Source: an uncultured Bacilli bacterium
Lineage (GTDB): Bacteria; Bacillota_I; Bacilli_A; RF39; UBA660
Assembly: GCA_947626515.1 (NCBI GenBank)
Contig: CANQSL010000010.1
Coordinates: forward strand, 1-35,561
Length of the DNA stretch: 35,561 nucleotides
Reading direction: 5' to 3'
Below are positions 1-6,958 of this stretch, one piece after another. Below the pieces are notes generated by a model that searched no databases, was not told where the DNA came from, and saw nothing but the letters and a program-made list of their open reading frames with translations. The position numbers and the translations under genes are program-made. Position 1 is the first letter of the stretch. Each line of letters begins with the position of its first letter.

Positions 1-5
1 TTAGA

Positions 6-692
6 ATGGAATATAAAGAATTTGCAAAATATTATGATAAATTTTATAAAAATAAAAAATATGATAAAGAAGTTGAATTTTTATTATACTTTATTAATAA
101 AAGAGATAAAATTATCGATATAGGTTGTGGAACTGGTAGGCACGCTTCACTATTGCAACAGTACGAATATGAAGTTGATGGACTTGATTTTAATAAAGAA
201 ATGTTGGATATAGCTAAAACACGATTAAATTCTGAACTTTATTTACAAAATGTACTAGATTTAAATATTAAAAAAAAATATAATGTTATAATATCTATGT
301 TTGCCGTATTAAATCATTTAAAAGATACGCAAGAACTAGAAAAAAGCCTTAAAAATTTAAAAAATATTTTAACAGATGATGGAAGAATAATAATAGATTT
401 ACATAATCCCCAAAATTCAGGAACTAAATCAGATACTTTTGATAATATGACTAGAATTATGGAATGGAATTACAATAAAGATAAAAAAATTGAGAAAAGT
501 AAAATAGTTTTTGAAATAGGTGGTAAAAAATATATTGATTATCACACATTTAGGATTTTTTCAATAGAGGAAGTAAAACAATGTTGTATAAATGTTGGTC
601 TTGTTGTAAAAAAAGTATATGAAAATTATGATATTAATAAGTCTGGAACATCTACATCTAAAAATTTGCAGTTTTTAATATCTAAAAGTTAA
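6..692 (+). CDS. Class I SAM-dependent methyltransferase
   Basis: The protein is predicted to transfer a methyl group from S-adenosylmethionine to an unknown small molecule or macromolecule in the cytoplasm. The SAM-binding loop DIGCGTGRHASLL lies near residues 38-50, and an acidic motif II (VDGLDFNKEMLDIA) follows, as in class I Rossmann-fold methyltransferases. The N-terminus (YKEFAKYYDKFY) has the form usual for this subfamily, so the ATG at 6 is probably the real start even though its ribosome binding site is cut off by the window edge. At 228 residues it is a complete single-domain enzyme. The next gene has its own promoter, so this is probably the last gene of an operon that begins outside the window. 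The substrate cannot be read from the sequence. Confidence 0.85.
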   Translation: MEYKEFAKYYDKFYKNKKYDKEVEFLLYFINKRDKIIDIGCGTGRHASLLQQYEYEVDGLDFNKEMLDIAKTRLNSELYLQNVLDLNIKKKYNVIISMFAVLNHLKDTQELEKSLKNLKNILTDDGRIIIDLHNPQNSGTKSDTFDNMTRIMEWNYNKDKKIEKSKIVFEIGGKKYIDYHTFRIFSIEEVKQCCINVGLVVKKVYENYDINKSGTSTSKNLQFLISKS

Positions 693-703
693 TTTTTTTA
701 AGT

Positions 704-732
704 TTGTTACTTTTCTTTTTTTATTGTATAAT
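704..732 (+). promoter_or_regulatory. Sigma-A-type promoter for the 752 gene
   Basis: TTGTTA at 704-709 and TATAAT at 727-732 are separated by 17 bases. The ORF track begins its 704 ORF on the first base of this -35 box, so that start is an artefact and translation should begin downstream at 752. Confidence 0.7.
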
Positions 733-751
733 ATATTTATCGGGGTGTTAT

Positions 752-1303
752 ATGATTATATTTTTAGGTATTATTTTAGAACTTATTACTATTATTGGTA
801 GTTTATTAATTGGAGTTAATGGTGTAATTAATTCTGTTATAGAAATTGCAAAAAGAGGGTATAAAATTGACAAAAAAGCTCTAGATGAAGTACAAAATAA
901 AATATCTTTAGAAAAAAATCATAAAAATAACCTAGCTAAGAGCATATTGGATACGATTTTATTTTTGCTTCCTGGTATTAATTTAATAAATGCTAGTATA
1001 AGAAGTATTGTATTAAAAAAAACTACTATAAACGATTCAGAAATAAGAGAAATTTTTATTCCAATGTCAGAAACAGAAAAAGAACAATATGCACAATTGG
1101 AAAATAGATTTGAAAAATTAGCTTATACTATTCTATGTAATATTGAAGAAACTAATGAAGAAGTTGTTGAACAATCACAGGTTATTGAATCGACTAAAGA
1201 TATCGAAGAAGAGTTGCCAGAACCAAAAAATATTTCTTTAAATCCTGATGAAATTATTTTACAAGAACAACAAGGACCGAAGTTAATAAAAAAAATGCAT
1301 TAA
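752..1303 (+). CDS. Small membrane-anchored protein of unknown function
   Basis: I do not recognise this family. The start is set at the ATG at 752, not the track's TTG at 704, because a promoter occupies 704-732 and GGGGTG lies just before the ATG. The resulting 183-residue protein begins with a hydrophobic segment (IIFLGIILELITIIGSLLIG). A basic stretch follows, then a second weakly hydrophobic segment (ILDTILFLLPGINLINA) and an acidic C-terminal third rich in Glu. This suggests a membrane-attached protein with a cytoplasmic charged tail. It is monocistronic, with its own promoter and a terminator right after the stop codon. Confidence 0.7.
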   Translation: MIIFLGIILELITIIGSLLIGVNGVINSVIEIAKRGYKIDKKALDEVQNKISLEKNHKNNLAKSILDTILFLLPGINLINASIRSIVLKKTTINDSEIREIFIPMSETEKEQYAQLENRFEKLAYTILCNIEETNEEVVEQSQVIESTKDIEEELPEPKNISLNPDEIILQEQQGPKLIKKMH

Positions 1304-1317
1304 TTAAAAGAAAAAAG

Positions 1318-1349
1318 AGTCTCACTTCTTTCTTAGAAATGAGGCTTTT
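1318..1349 (+). terminator. Rho-independent terminator
   Basis: AGTCTCA.TT pairs with AAATGAGGCT with G-T pairs and one mismatch, followed by TTTT. It lies 15 bases after the stop codon of the 752 gene. Confidence 0.6.
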
Positions 1350-1372
1350 ATATAATTAAAGGAGGTGTCATT

Positions 1373-2287
1373 TTGTATTTAAAATATTATTTAAATCAAT
1401 TAAATTATTCAAATATTCCAACGTTTTTACTTAAATATTTAAAGACGCCATCTTTGTTGCGTCTTAAAAAAATTGGCTATTTTTGTGGTATGGATTATGC
1501 ATCTAAGGATATTTATAATTTTAGAGAATATATAAGTAGATATGATCATTCTTTGACAGTTTGTTTAATAATTTATAATTTAACTAAAGATAAAAAAATG
1601 GCTTTAGCTGGTCTTTTTCACGATATTAGTACTCCTTGTTTTTCACATGTCATAGATTATATGAACAGTGATTATGAAAGACAAGAGAGTACTGAAGAAT
1701 TTACTGAATGCTGTTTAAAAAGAGATAAATATTTAATTGAATGTTTAAAAGAAGATAATATTAATATTGATGATATAATTAATTTTAAACAATATTCTAT
1801 TGTAGATAATGAACGTCCTAAAGTTTGCGCCGATAGAATTGATGGTGTTATTATGACCGGAATTGGGTGGACTAAAAATATTAGTAAAAAAGATATAAAA
1901 GAAATAGTTGATGATCTGGCCATATTTAAAAATGAGGAAAATGAAGAAGAAATTGGTTTTAAAACTTTAAATATAGCTAAAAAAGTTTTAAAAGTTAGTG
2001 AGAGTATTGATTTATATTGTCATTCTAATGAAGATAATTATATGATGCAATTGCTTGCTAATATAACTAAGTTAGCAATTTCTAATAAAGTTATTTCCTA
2101 TGAAGATTTATATTTTTATAATGAAGAGAAATTATTTAATTTACTAAAAAATGAAAATAATTACGAATTAAAACGATTAATAAATCAGTTTGAAACTCAA
2201 AAGATTGAAGACATTCCTGAAATAGAGTTACCTAAAGTAAAGGCAAGAAATTTAAAACCATTGGTTAATGGAATAAGATTAAAGTAA
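1373..2287 (+). CDS. HD-domain phosphohydrolase
   Basis: This is a 304-residue HD-superfamily metal-dependent phosphohydrolase of unknown substrate. The metal-binding residues are visible as H59 (SRYDHSLTV), the HD pair H83-D84 (LFHDIS) and a further H92 (CFSHV). The later ADRIDG motif near residue 155 resembles the ADR-D motif of COG1078-type HD proteins related to dNTP triphosphohydrolases. Translation starts at a TTG, which is supported by a near-perfect Shine-Dalgarno (AAAGGAGGTG) at 6 bases spacing. A bidirectional terminator follows. Members of this group act on nucleotides or nucleotide second messengers, but no specific activity can be assigned here. Confidence 0.8.
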   Translation: MYLKYYLNQLNYSNIPTFLLKYLKTPSLLRLKKIGYFCGMDYASKDIYNFREYISRYDHSLTVCLIIYNLTKDKKMALAGLFHDISTPCFSHVIDYMNSDYERQESTEEFTECCLKRDKYLIECLKEDNINIDDIINFKQYSIVDNERPKVCADRIDGVIMTGIGWTKNISKKDIKEIVDDLAIFKNEENEEEIGFKTLNIAKKVLKVSESIDLYCHSNEDNYMMQLLANITKLAISNKVISYEDLYFYNEEKLFNLLKNENNYELKRLINQFETQKIEDIPEIELPKVKARNLKPLVNGIRLK

Positions 2288-2293
2288 GCAAAA

Positions 2294-2330
2294 AATAATA
2301 GATTGTAAAATTCTAATCTATTATTTTTTT
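2294..2330. terminator. Bidirectional terminator
   Basis: An 11-bp perfect stem, AATAATAGATT with AATCTATTATT, is followed by T7 on the plus strand and by an A-rich flank that gives a U-tract on the minus strand. It separates the HD gene from the convergent ClpX-type remnant. Confidence 0.75.
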
Positions 2331-2645
2331 GATAGTATATATAGTTTACTTTCATTTATTGGAACAAATAAATTTATTTTTGTGTATTCTTCAGCAAATA
2401 TTTCAAACATAGCATCACTCAAAATGTTATCGAGTATAGTTTTTAAACTTCTAGCACCACTTTTTAATTCAATTGCTTTATTTGCGACATAATCTATAAA
2501 ATCATCATTATATGAAAATTCAACATTCATGTTTTATAAGTATTTAGTGGACTAAAATTTGAATATAATAATATTTTTTTTATATCTTCTTTGGATAATG
2601 GATTCATTGGGATTAATTTAGAAAATCTATCTAGTAAAAATCAAA
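2321..2645 (-). pseudogene. Remnant of a ClpX-type AAA+ ATPase, C-terminal part only
   Basis: The minus-strand ORF 2321-2530 (69 aa) matches the small C-terminal AAA+ domain of ClpX-type unfoldase subunits. Its ANKAIELKSGARSLKTIL corresponds to the sensor-2 GAR motif region. Reading upstream in another frame, bases about 2525-2640 give DRFSKLIPMNPLSKEDIKKI, which is the segment normally preceding this domain (the GRF..I.PL..ED.. region). That frame ends in a TGA overlapping the ATG of the 69-aa ORF, and an in-frame TGA also precedes it. The P-loop and all N-terminal parts are absent. This is therefore a broken gene end with at least one frameshift or small deletion. It is unlikely to make a working protein. 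Confidence 0.75.
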
Positions 2646-2664
2646 TTACATATTGTCAAAAACT

Positions 2665-2692
2665 TTGTTTTTTTAAGGTTTTGTTATATAAT
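2665..2692 (+). promoter_or_regulatory. Promoter of the MurT-like/racemase/arginase operon
   Basis: TTGTTT at 2665-2670 and TATAAT at 2687-2692 are separated by 16 bases. They lie about 75 bases before the first gene of the operon, in the space left by the decayed ClpX-type gene. Confidence 0.55.
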
Positions 2693-2768
2693 AAAAAAGA
2701 AGAATAAATTTGTTAAAGATATCATAATAGTTTATCTTTTAAAATTAATACTTATAAGGAGAGCTAAG

Positions 2769-4133
2769 ATGAAAAAGTTATGGTTTTTAATAGTACTTTG
2801 GAGTACTAAATTTGGTTTAGTTTTATGTAAGATTTTTAAAAAAAATGGAACAATGATTGCTGGTAAAGTAGCTTTGAAATTTCAAAGTGATTTTATTAAA
2901 TATTTTAAAGGTATCAATTATGATAAAGTAATATTTATAACTGGTACTAATGGAAAATCAACAACAAATAATATAATTGTTCATACATTAAAAACTGCTG
3001 GTAAGAAAGTAACTACTAATTTAGAAGGAGCTAATCTTATTACTGGTGTTGCAACTGCTTTAATTAAAGATTCTACACTTACTGGTAAAATAAATAGTGA
3101 ATTTTTTGTATTTGAAACAGATGAGAGATATTTAAAGAGAATATATGAAGCTATACCTGCTAAAAATATATGTATAACTAATATTCAAAAAGATCAAGTT
3201 CAAAGAAATGGAGAACCTGATTATATTTATAAAAAAATTAAAGAAGTAATAAATAAAGATGTAAGAATATTTGTAAATAATGAAGAAGCTAGAGCTAAAT
3301 CATTTGAAAAATTTACTGATAATGTTATTTATTATAGTGTTGCTAGAAATGATAAGTCATATGAAAAAACTAGTTTTTATGATGTAACTATGCCTTGTCC
3401 AGTTTGTAATAGCAAAATACATTTTAATTATTACAATATAGATAATGTTGGAGATTTTAAATGTAGTAGATGTGGTTTTAAAAGTGAAAAGAAACCAAAT
3501 TATAAAATATCTAAAATAGATTATAAGAATAATGAATTTATATGTAATAATGAAAAATATTCATATGTATATAGTCAACCATTTTTTATGTATAATTATG
3601 CACTTGCTATAGCAGTATGTAAAGAGTTTAATATAAAATATAGTGATATAAAAGAAGCTTTTAAAACTTTTAAAAATATTGCAGGAAGATTAGAAACTAT
3701 AAAATATAAAACTAAAGAAATAAAGTATATTAGAATGAAACAGGAAAATCCAGAAACATTACAATCTGCTTTTGATTATATTGCAAAAGATAAAAGTAAA
3801 AAGATATTTATGTTGGGATTAGAACAATTAGAAGATTTTAAACCATATTATACTAATACGTTTTATTCTTTTGATTGTAATCTAGATTCATTAATTGATT
3901 CTAATATAGAAAAATATATATGTTTTTCTAAAGCAGTAAGCTATGATACTGCAAATAGATTAATATATGCTGGAGTGCCTAAGGAAAAGATAGTAATACT
4001 TCCAACTGATAGCAATGAAGCTATATTTGAAGAGTTAGATAAAATAGATATAGATAATATTTATTTGATAACTTGGTTACATAAATATGAAGAGTTAATA
4101 AGGGATGTAGCTAATTTAAAAGAGGGTGAATAA
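2769..4133 (+). CDS. murT-like: MurT-like Mur ligase, divergent paralogue
   Basis: This 454-residue Mur ligase-family protein resembles MurT, the ATP-using subunit that activates the D-glutamate alpha-carboxylate of lipid II for amidation. Seen here are the ATP loop GTNGKSTT (about residues 59-66), the TNIQKDQVQRNGEPD segment matching the MurT TN..RDQ.DR.GE.D motif, a four-cysteine zinc ribbon (CPVC...CSRC, about 213-233) and GRLETI at the start of the C-terminal domain. Two conserved C-terminal elements are altered. The usual KNP.G is QENPET, and the N.ADG.D.SW loop, which supplies an Asp to the GatD catalytic triad, reads LEQLEDFKPYYTN. AAGGAGA precedes the ATG. The stop codon abuts the gatD-like start. 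ATP-dependent ligase activity is likely; ordinary glutamine-driven amidation is not. Confidence 0.85.
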   Translation: MKKLWFLIVLWSTKFGLVLCKIFKKNGTMIAGKVALKFQSDFIKYFKGINYDKVIFITGTNGKSTTNNIIVHTLKTAGKKVTTNLEGANLITGVATALIKDSTLTGKINSEFFVFETDERYLKRIYEAIPAKNICITNIQKDQVQRNGEPDYIYKKIKEVINKDVRIFVNNEEARAKSFEKFTDNVIYYSVARNDKSYEKTSFYDVTMPCPVCNSKIHFNYYNIDNVGDFKCSRCGFKSEKKPNYKISKIDYKNNEFICNNEKYSYVYSQPFFMYNYALAIAVCKEFNIKYSDIKEAFKTFKNIAGRLETIKYKTKEIKYIRMKQENPETLQSAFDYIAKDKSKKIFMLGLEQLEDFKPYYTNTFYSFDCNLDSLIDSNIEKYICFSKAVSYDTANRLIYAGVPKEKIVILPTDSNEAIFEELDKIDIDNIYLITWLHKYEELIRDVANLKEGE

Positions 4134-4871
4134 ATGGAAAAATTAAATATAACTTGGTGTTATCCAGACATATTAAGTTTACATGGCGATCGTGGTAATA
4201 TTATGGCTTTAAAAAAAGTAGCGGAAATGTTAAATATAGAAGTTGAAATAAATAGAATAGATAATTATGATGATCTAATAGATTTTAAAAAAACTGATAT
4301 ATTACTTTTTAATCCAGGAGAATTAAAGACGGTTCCTAATATAATAGAAGCATTAAAAAAACAAATTGATGATTTAAAAGAATATGTTAATAAAAATAAA
4401 GTATTGATTGTAATTGGAACAACTGGGGCTGCTTTTGGAAAAGAGATAGTTAAATTAGATAGTACTAAAATAGAGGGATTAGGATTATTAGATATGGTTA
4501 CTTATGAAAGAGAGAATATTTTAGGCGATGATTTAATTATAAAATTAAAAGATAATGATATTGAGTTAAATGGTAGTCAAATTCAAGTAATAGATACTAA
4601 ATTAGATTCTAATATAGAATTAGCTAAAGTAGAATATGGTTATGGAAATAATGGATATGAAAATAAATTAGAGGGTGCTAAAAATAATAATTTAATATTT
4701 ACTAATATGTTAGGACCTCTTTTTGTAAAAAATCCTTGGTATGCTGAATTATTAATTAAAAAAGCTATGGAAAATAAAAAAGTTAATATTAAAGAAAAGA
4801 TATCTAAAGAGAGTTTTGAGATAGAATATAAATCTTTAGAAGCAATAAAAAAATATAACGAAGAAAAGTAG
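4134..4871 (+). CDS. gatD-like: GatD-like class I glutamine amidotransferase fold lacking catalytic Cys and His
   Basis: This 245-residue protein aligns along its whole length with GatD, the glutaminase partner of MurT. Shared landmarks are GDRGNIMAL near the N-terminus, IEGLGLLD, YGYGNNG and GPLFVKNP. The catalytic cysteine motif (ICGGYQ in GatD) is replaced by VIGTTGA with Gly95 at the Cys position. The LHGP motif carrying the catalytic histidine is MLGP with Leu193 at the His position. The GGG-D motif near the oxyanion hole reads FNPGEL. These replacements rule out the normal glutaminase chemistry, while the fold and the pairing with a MurT-like gene are kept. I infer a structural or substrate-positioning partner of the upstream ligase. 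It could instead be a decaying gene, but the full-length frame and operon position argue against that. Confidence 0.82.
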   Translation: MEKLNITWCYPDILSLHGDRGNIMALKKVAEMLNIEVEINRIDNYDDLIDFKKTDILLFNPGELKTVPNIIEALKKQIDDLKEYVNKNKVLIVIGTTGAAFGKEIVKLDSTKIEGLGLLDMVTYERENILGDDLIIKLKDNDIELNGSQIQVIDTKLDSNIELAKVEYGYGNNGYENKLEGAKNNNLIFTNMLGPLFVKNPWYAELLIKKAMENKKVNIKEKISKESFEIEYKSLEAIKKYNEEK

Positions 4872-4878
4872 GTGTATT

Positions 4879-5940
4879 ATGTATCCTGTTGTAGAAATAA
4901 ATATAAATAATATATTAGATAATATAAGTAAAGTTAATTTATTATGTAAAAATAATAATATAAAGCTTTCATTAGTAACTAAGTTATTATCTGATAATGT
5001 ATCTTTAGTTGAAAAAATAGTTAGTACTGGTATAAGTTGTATATGTGATTCTAGAATGGAAAATTTAAAATCATATAAAGATATAGATATTGAAAAGTGG
5101 CTTATTAGATTACCAATGATAAGTGAAATTGAAGATGTAGTTAAATATACTAATGCAAGTTTAAATACAGAAATCTCTACTATAATAGCTTTAAATGAAG
5201 AATCTAAAAAACAAAATAAGATTCATAATATTATTTTGATGTATGAATTAGGTGATTTAAGAGAAGGATGTAGTAAAGAAGAATTAGATTATATAATAGA
5301 AGAAACAAAAAAATTAAGTAATATAAATATTTATGGTATTGGTGTTAATTTAAGTTGTTATGGTGAAATAGTTCCAAATAGTAAAAATATGGATGAATTT
5401 TCTCAATTAGTATCATATTTAGAAAATAAGCATGATATTAAATTTGAGATAGTTTCTGGAGGTAATTCTAGTTCTTATAATTTATTAAAAGAAGAAAAAT
5501 TACCTAAAGTTATAAATAATTTAAGATTTGGTGAGTCTATTTTTTTAGCTAATGTACCATGTTTTGAAAAAAATATAGAGGAATTATATAAAGATAATTT
5601 TATACTAAAAGCAGAAATAATAGAATTAAAAGAAAAACCATCTATTCCTTGGGGAGAAAGAGGAGTATGTAATTCTTTTTCTGAAAGTGGTGTATTTATA
5701 GATAGAGGAATTAGGAAAAGAGCAATAATTGCTTTAGGAAAACAAGATGTTAGATTAGATGGATTAAATCCATTTGACAAAGATATAATTATATTGGGAG
5801 GAAGTAGTGATCACATTATTTTAGATGTTACAGATAGTAAAAATAATTATAAGGTAGGAGACATAATAGAGTTTCATTTAAATTATGCTGCTATTTTAAA
5901 TTTGATGACATCGAAATATGTTAATAGAAAGTTGATATGA
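4879..5940 (+). CDS. PLP-dependent racemase, alanine/ornithine racemase family
   Basis: This 353-residue fold-type III PLP enzyme resembles the ornithine racemase family (L-ornithine to D-ornithine) more than classical Alr. The PLP lysine is K35 in SLVTKLLSDN, where the family has VTKVVCGD. Other family landmarks are CDSRMENLK, LIRLPMISE, LMYELGDLREG, GIGVNLSCYG, EIVSGGNSSS and INNLRFGES. The start has a GTAGGTG ribosome binding site and lies 7 bases after the gatD-like gene, and the stop overlaps the arginase start as ATGA. The arginase next door makes ornithine, which supports ornithine as substrate. Lysine or alanine racemization cannot be excluded from sequence. Confidence 0.85.
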   Translation: MYPVVEININNILDNISKVNLLCKNNNIKLSLVTKLLSDNVSLVEKIVSTGISCICDSRMENLKSYKDIDIEKWLIRLPMISEIEDVVKYTNASLNTEISTIIALNEESKKQNKIHNIILMYELGDLREGCSKEELDYIIEETKKLSNINIYGIGVNLSCYGEIVPNSKNMDEFSQLVSYLENKHDIKFEIVSGGNSSSYNLLKEEKLPKVINNLRFGESIFLANVPCFEKNIEELYKDNFILKAEIIELKEKPSIPWGERGVCNSFSESGVFIDRGIRKRAIIALGKQDVRLDGLNPFDKDIIILGGSSDHIILDVTDSKNNYKVGDIIEFHLNYAAILNLMTSKYVNRKLI

Positions 5941-6812
5941 AAAAAATAGATATAATTCAAGCTAGAAGTGATTTGGGAGTGCATGTTGATGGAGCTGATA
6001 TAGGGCCGATAAATATATGTAAAAACTTAGATAGGGGAAAAATAAATGATATATATGTAGTTAATAAAAATTGTGATACTAAAGAGAAAGATAAAAATAA
6101 TTTAAAAAAGAACTTAAGTACTGTTAATTTATTTAATAAAGAATTATATGAAAAAGTAAGTAATATTTTAAAACAGGATAATATACCTCTAACTTTAGGA
6201 GGAGATCATTCTATAGTAATAGCGAGTGCTTTAGCATCTATAAAAAAATATAAGAAATTAGGTATTATATGGGTAGATGCTCACGGAGATTTTAATACAT
6301 TTAAGACTACATTAACTGGAAATATTCATGGACTTCCTTTAGCTGTTATAACTGGATATGAAAAAATGTTATTATCAGAATTTCATGAAGGAAATTATTA
6401 TCCATATGAAAATACAGTAATAATTGGTGCAAGAGATTTAGATGATCTAGAGATAAAAAATTTAAAAGATGCTAATATAACTGTATTTACAACAGAAGAT
6501 ATAAAAAAATATGGAGCGGCTAATATTACAAAAAAAGCAATAAATATCGCTAGTAAAGATACTTTAGGAATACATATAAGTTATGATATAGATGTAATAG
6601 ATCCTATTATTGCACCAGGAGTATCTATTCCTGCAAAGAATGGAATTAATATAGATGAAGCTTATGAAATATTAAATACATTATTAGAAGTTGACAATGT
6701 AAAATCAATAGATGTTGTAGAATATAATCCAATAAAAGATATAGATAATAAAACTTATAAAATAACTTATAATATAGTTAATAAAATAATAGATAAAATA
6801 AATAAAATGTAA
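5937..6812 (+). CDS. rocF: Arginase (ureohydrolase family)
   Basis: The enzyme is predicted to hydrolyse L-arginine to L-ornithine and urea with two manganese ions. The metal ligands are visible as H91 (GGDHS), D114, H116 and D118 (WVDAHGDFNT), and D217 and D219 (SYDIDVIDP). The segment TGNIHGLPLA matches the GN-HG motif typical of arginases and favours arginase over agmatinase. IGARDLDDLE matches the family GLRDVD segment. The length of 291 residues is normal. It is the last gene of the four-gene operon, translationally coupled to the racemase by an ATGA overlap. Together the two enzymes would produce D-ornithine from arginine. I see no strong terminator after it. Confidence 0.88.
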   Translation: MKKIDIIQARSDLGVHVDGADIGPINICKNLDRGKINDIYVVNKNCDTKEKDKNNLKKNLSTVNLFNKELYEKVSNILKQDNIPLTLGGDHSIVIASALASIKKYKKLGIIWVDAHGDFNTFKTTLTGNIHGLPLAVITGYEKMLLSEFHEGNYYPYENTVIIGARDLDDLEIKNLKDANITVFTTEDIKKYGAANITKKAINIASKDTLGIHISYDIDVIDPIIAPGVSIPAKNGINIDEAYEILNTLLEVDNVKSIDVVEYNPIKDIDNKTYKITYNIVNKIIDKINKM

Positions 6813-6817
6813 AGCTA

Positions 6818-6898
6818 TTGACAAATTACGTCCATAGTTTTTAAATTTCTACAAATTTTACAAAAAAAACTTTTCAAAATTAAATTTTATGTTATAAT
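6818..6898 (+). promoter_or_regulatory. Promoter region of the surface protein gene
   Basis: Two possible promoters lie here. The upstream one is TTGACA (6818-6823), 17 bases, then TTAAAT (6841-6846). The downstream one is TTTTCA (6871-6876), 16 bases, then a perfect TATAAT (6893-6898). The downstream one gives the shorter leader and I prefer it. Confidence 0.5.
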
Positions 6899-6911
6899 TT
6901 AGTATAGGTAG

Positions 6912-6937
6912 GGTATAACTAGAATAGAAGTTATGCT
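6912..6937 (+). promoter_or_regulatory. 5' leader hairpin before the surface protein gene
   Basis: ATAACT and AGTTAT form a perfect 6-bp stem around an 8-base loop, extendable to 9 bp with G-C and G-T pairs. No U-tract follows, so it is not a terminator. It may stabilise the mRNA of an abundant surface protein. Confidence 0.4.
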
Positions 6938-6958
6938 TTCACTAGAAAGAAGGATTTT

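Noticed and set aside
704-751. N-terminal extension of the 752 gene in the ORF track
   Set aside because: The extension covers a -35/-10 promoter pair with 17-base spacing, and a better ribosome binding site precedes 752.
4134-4871. Ordinary gatD/lipid II amidation genes
   Set aside because: The catalytic Cys and His of GatD are replaced and the MurT triad loop is altered, so standard glutamine-dependent amidation is not supported.
5475-5780. Minus-strand 101-aa ORF inside the racemase
   Set aside because: It is a shadow of a conserved gene, with low-complexity composition and no ribosome binding site. The other ORF-track entries nested in the opposite or alternate frame of real genes were left out for the same reason.
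5937-6812. Agmatinase or formimidoylglutamase
   Set aside because: The GN-HG segment and general pattern fit arginase better, and the adjacent ornithine-racemase-type gene supports it; other ureohydrolase substrates are not fully excluded.
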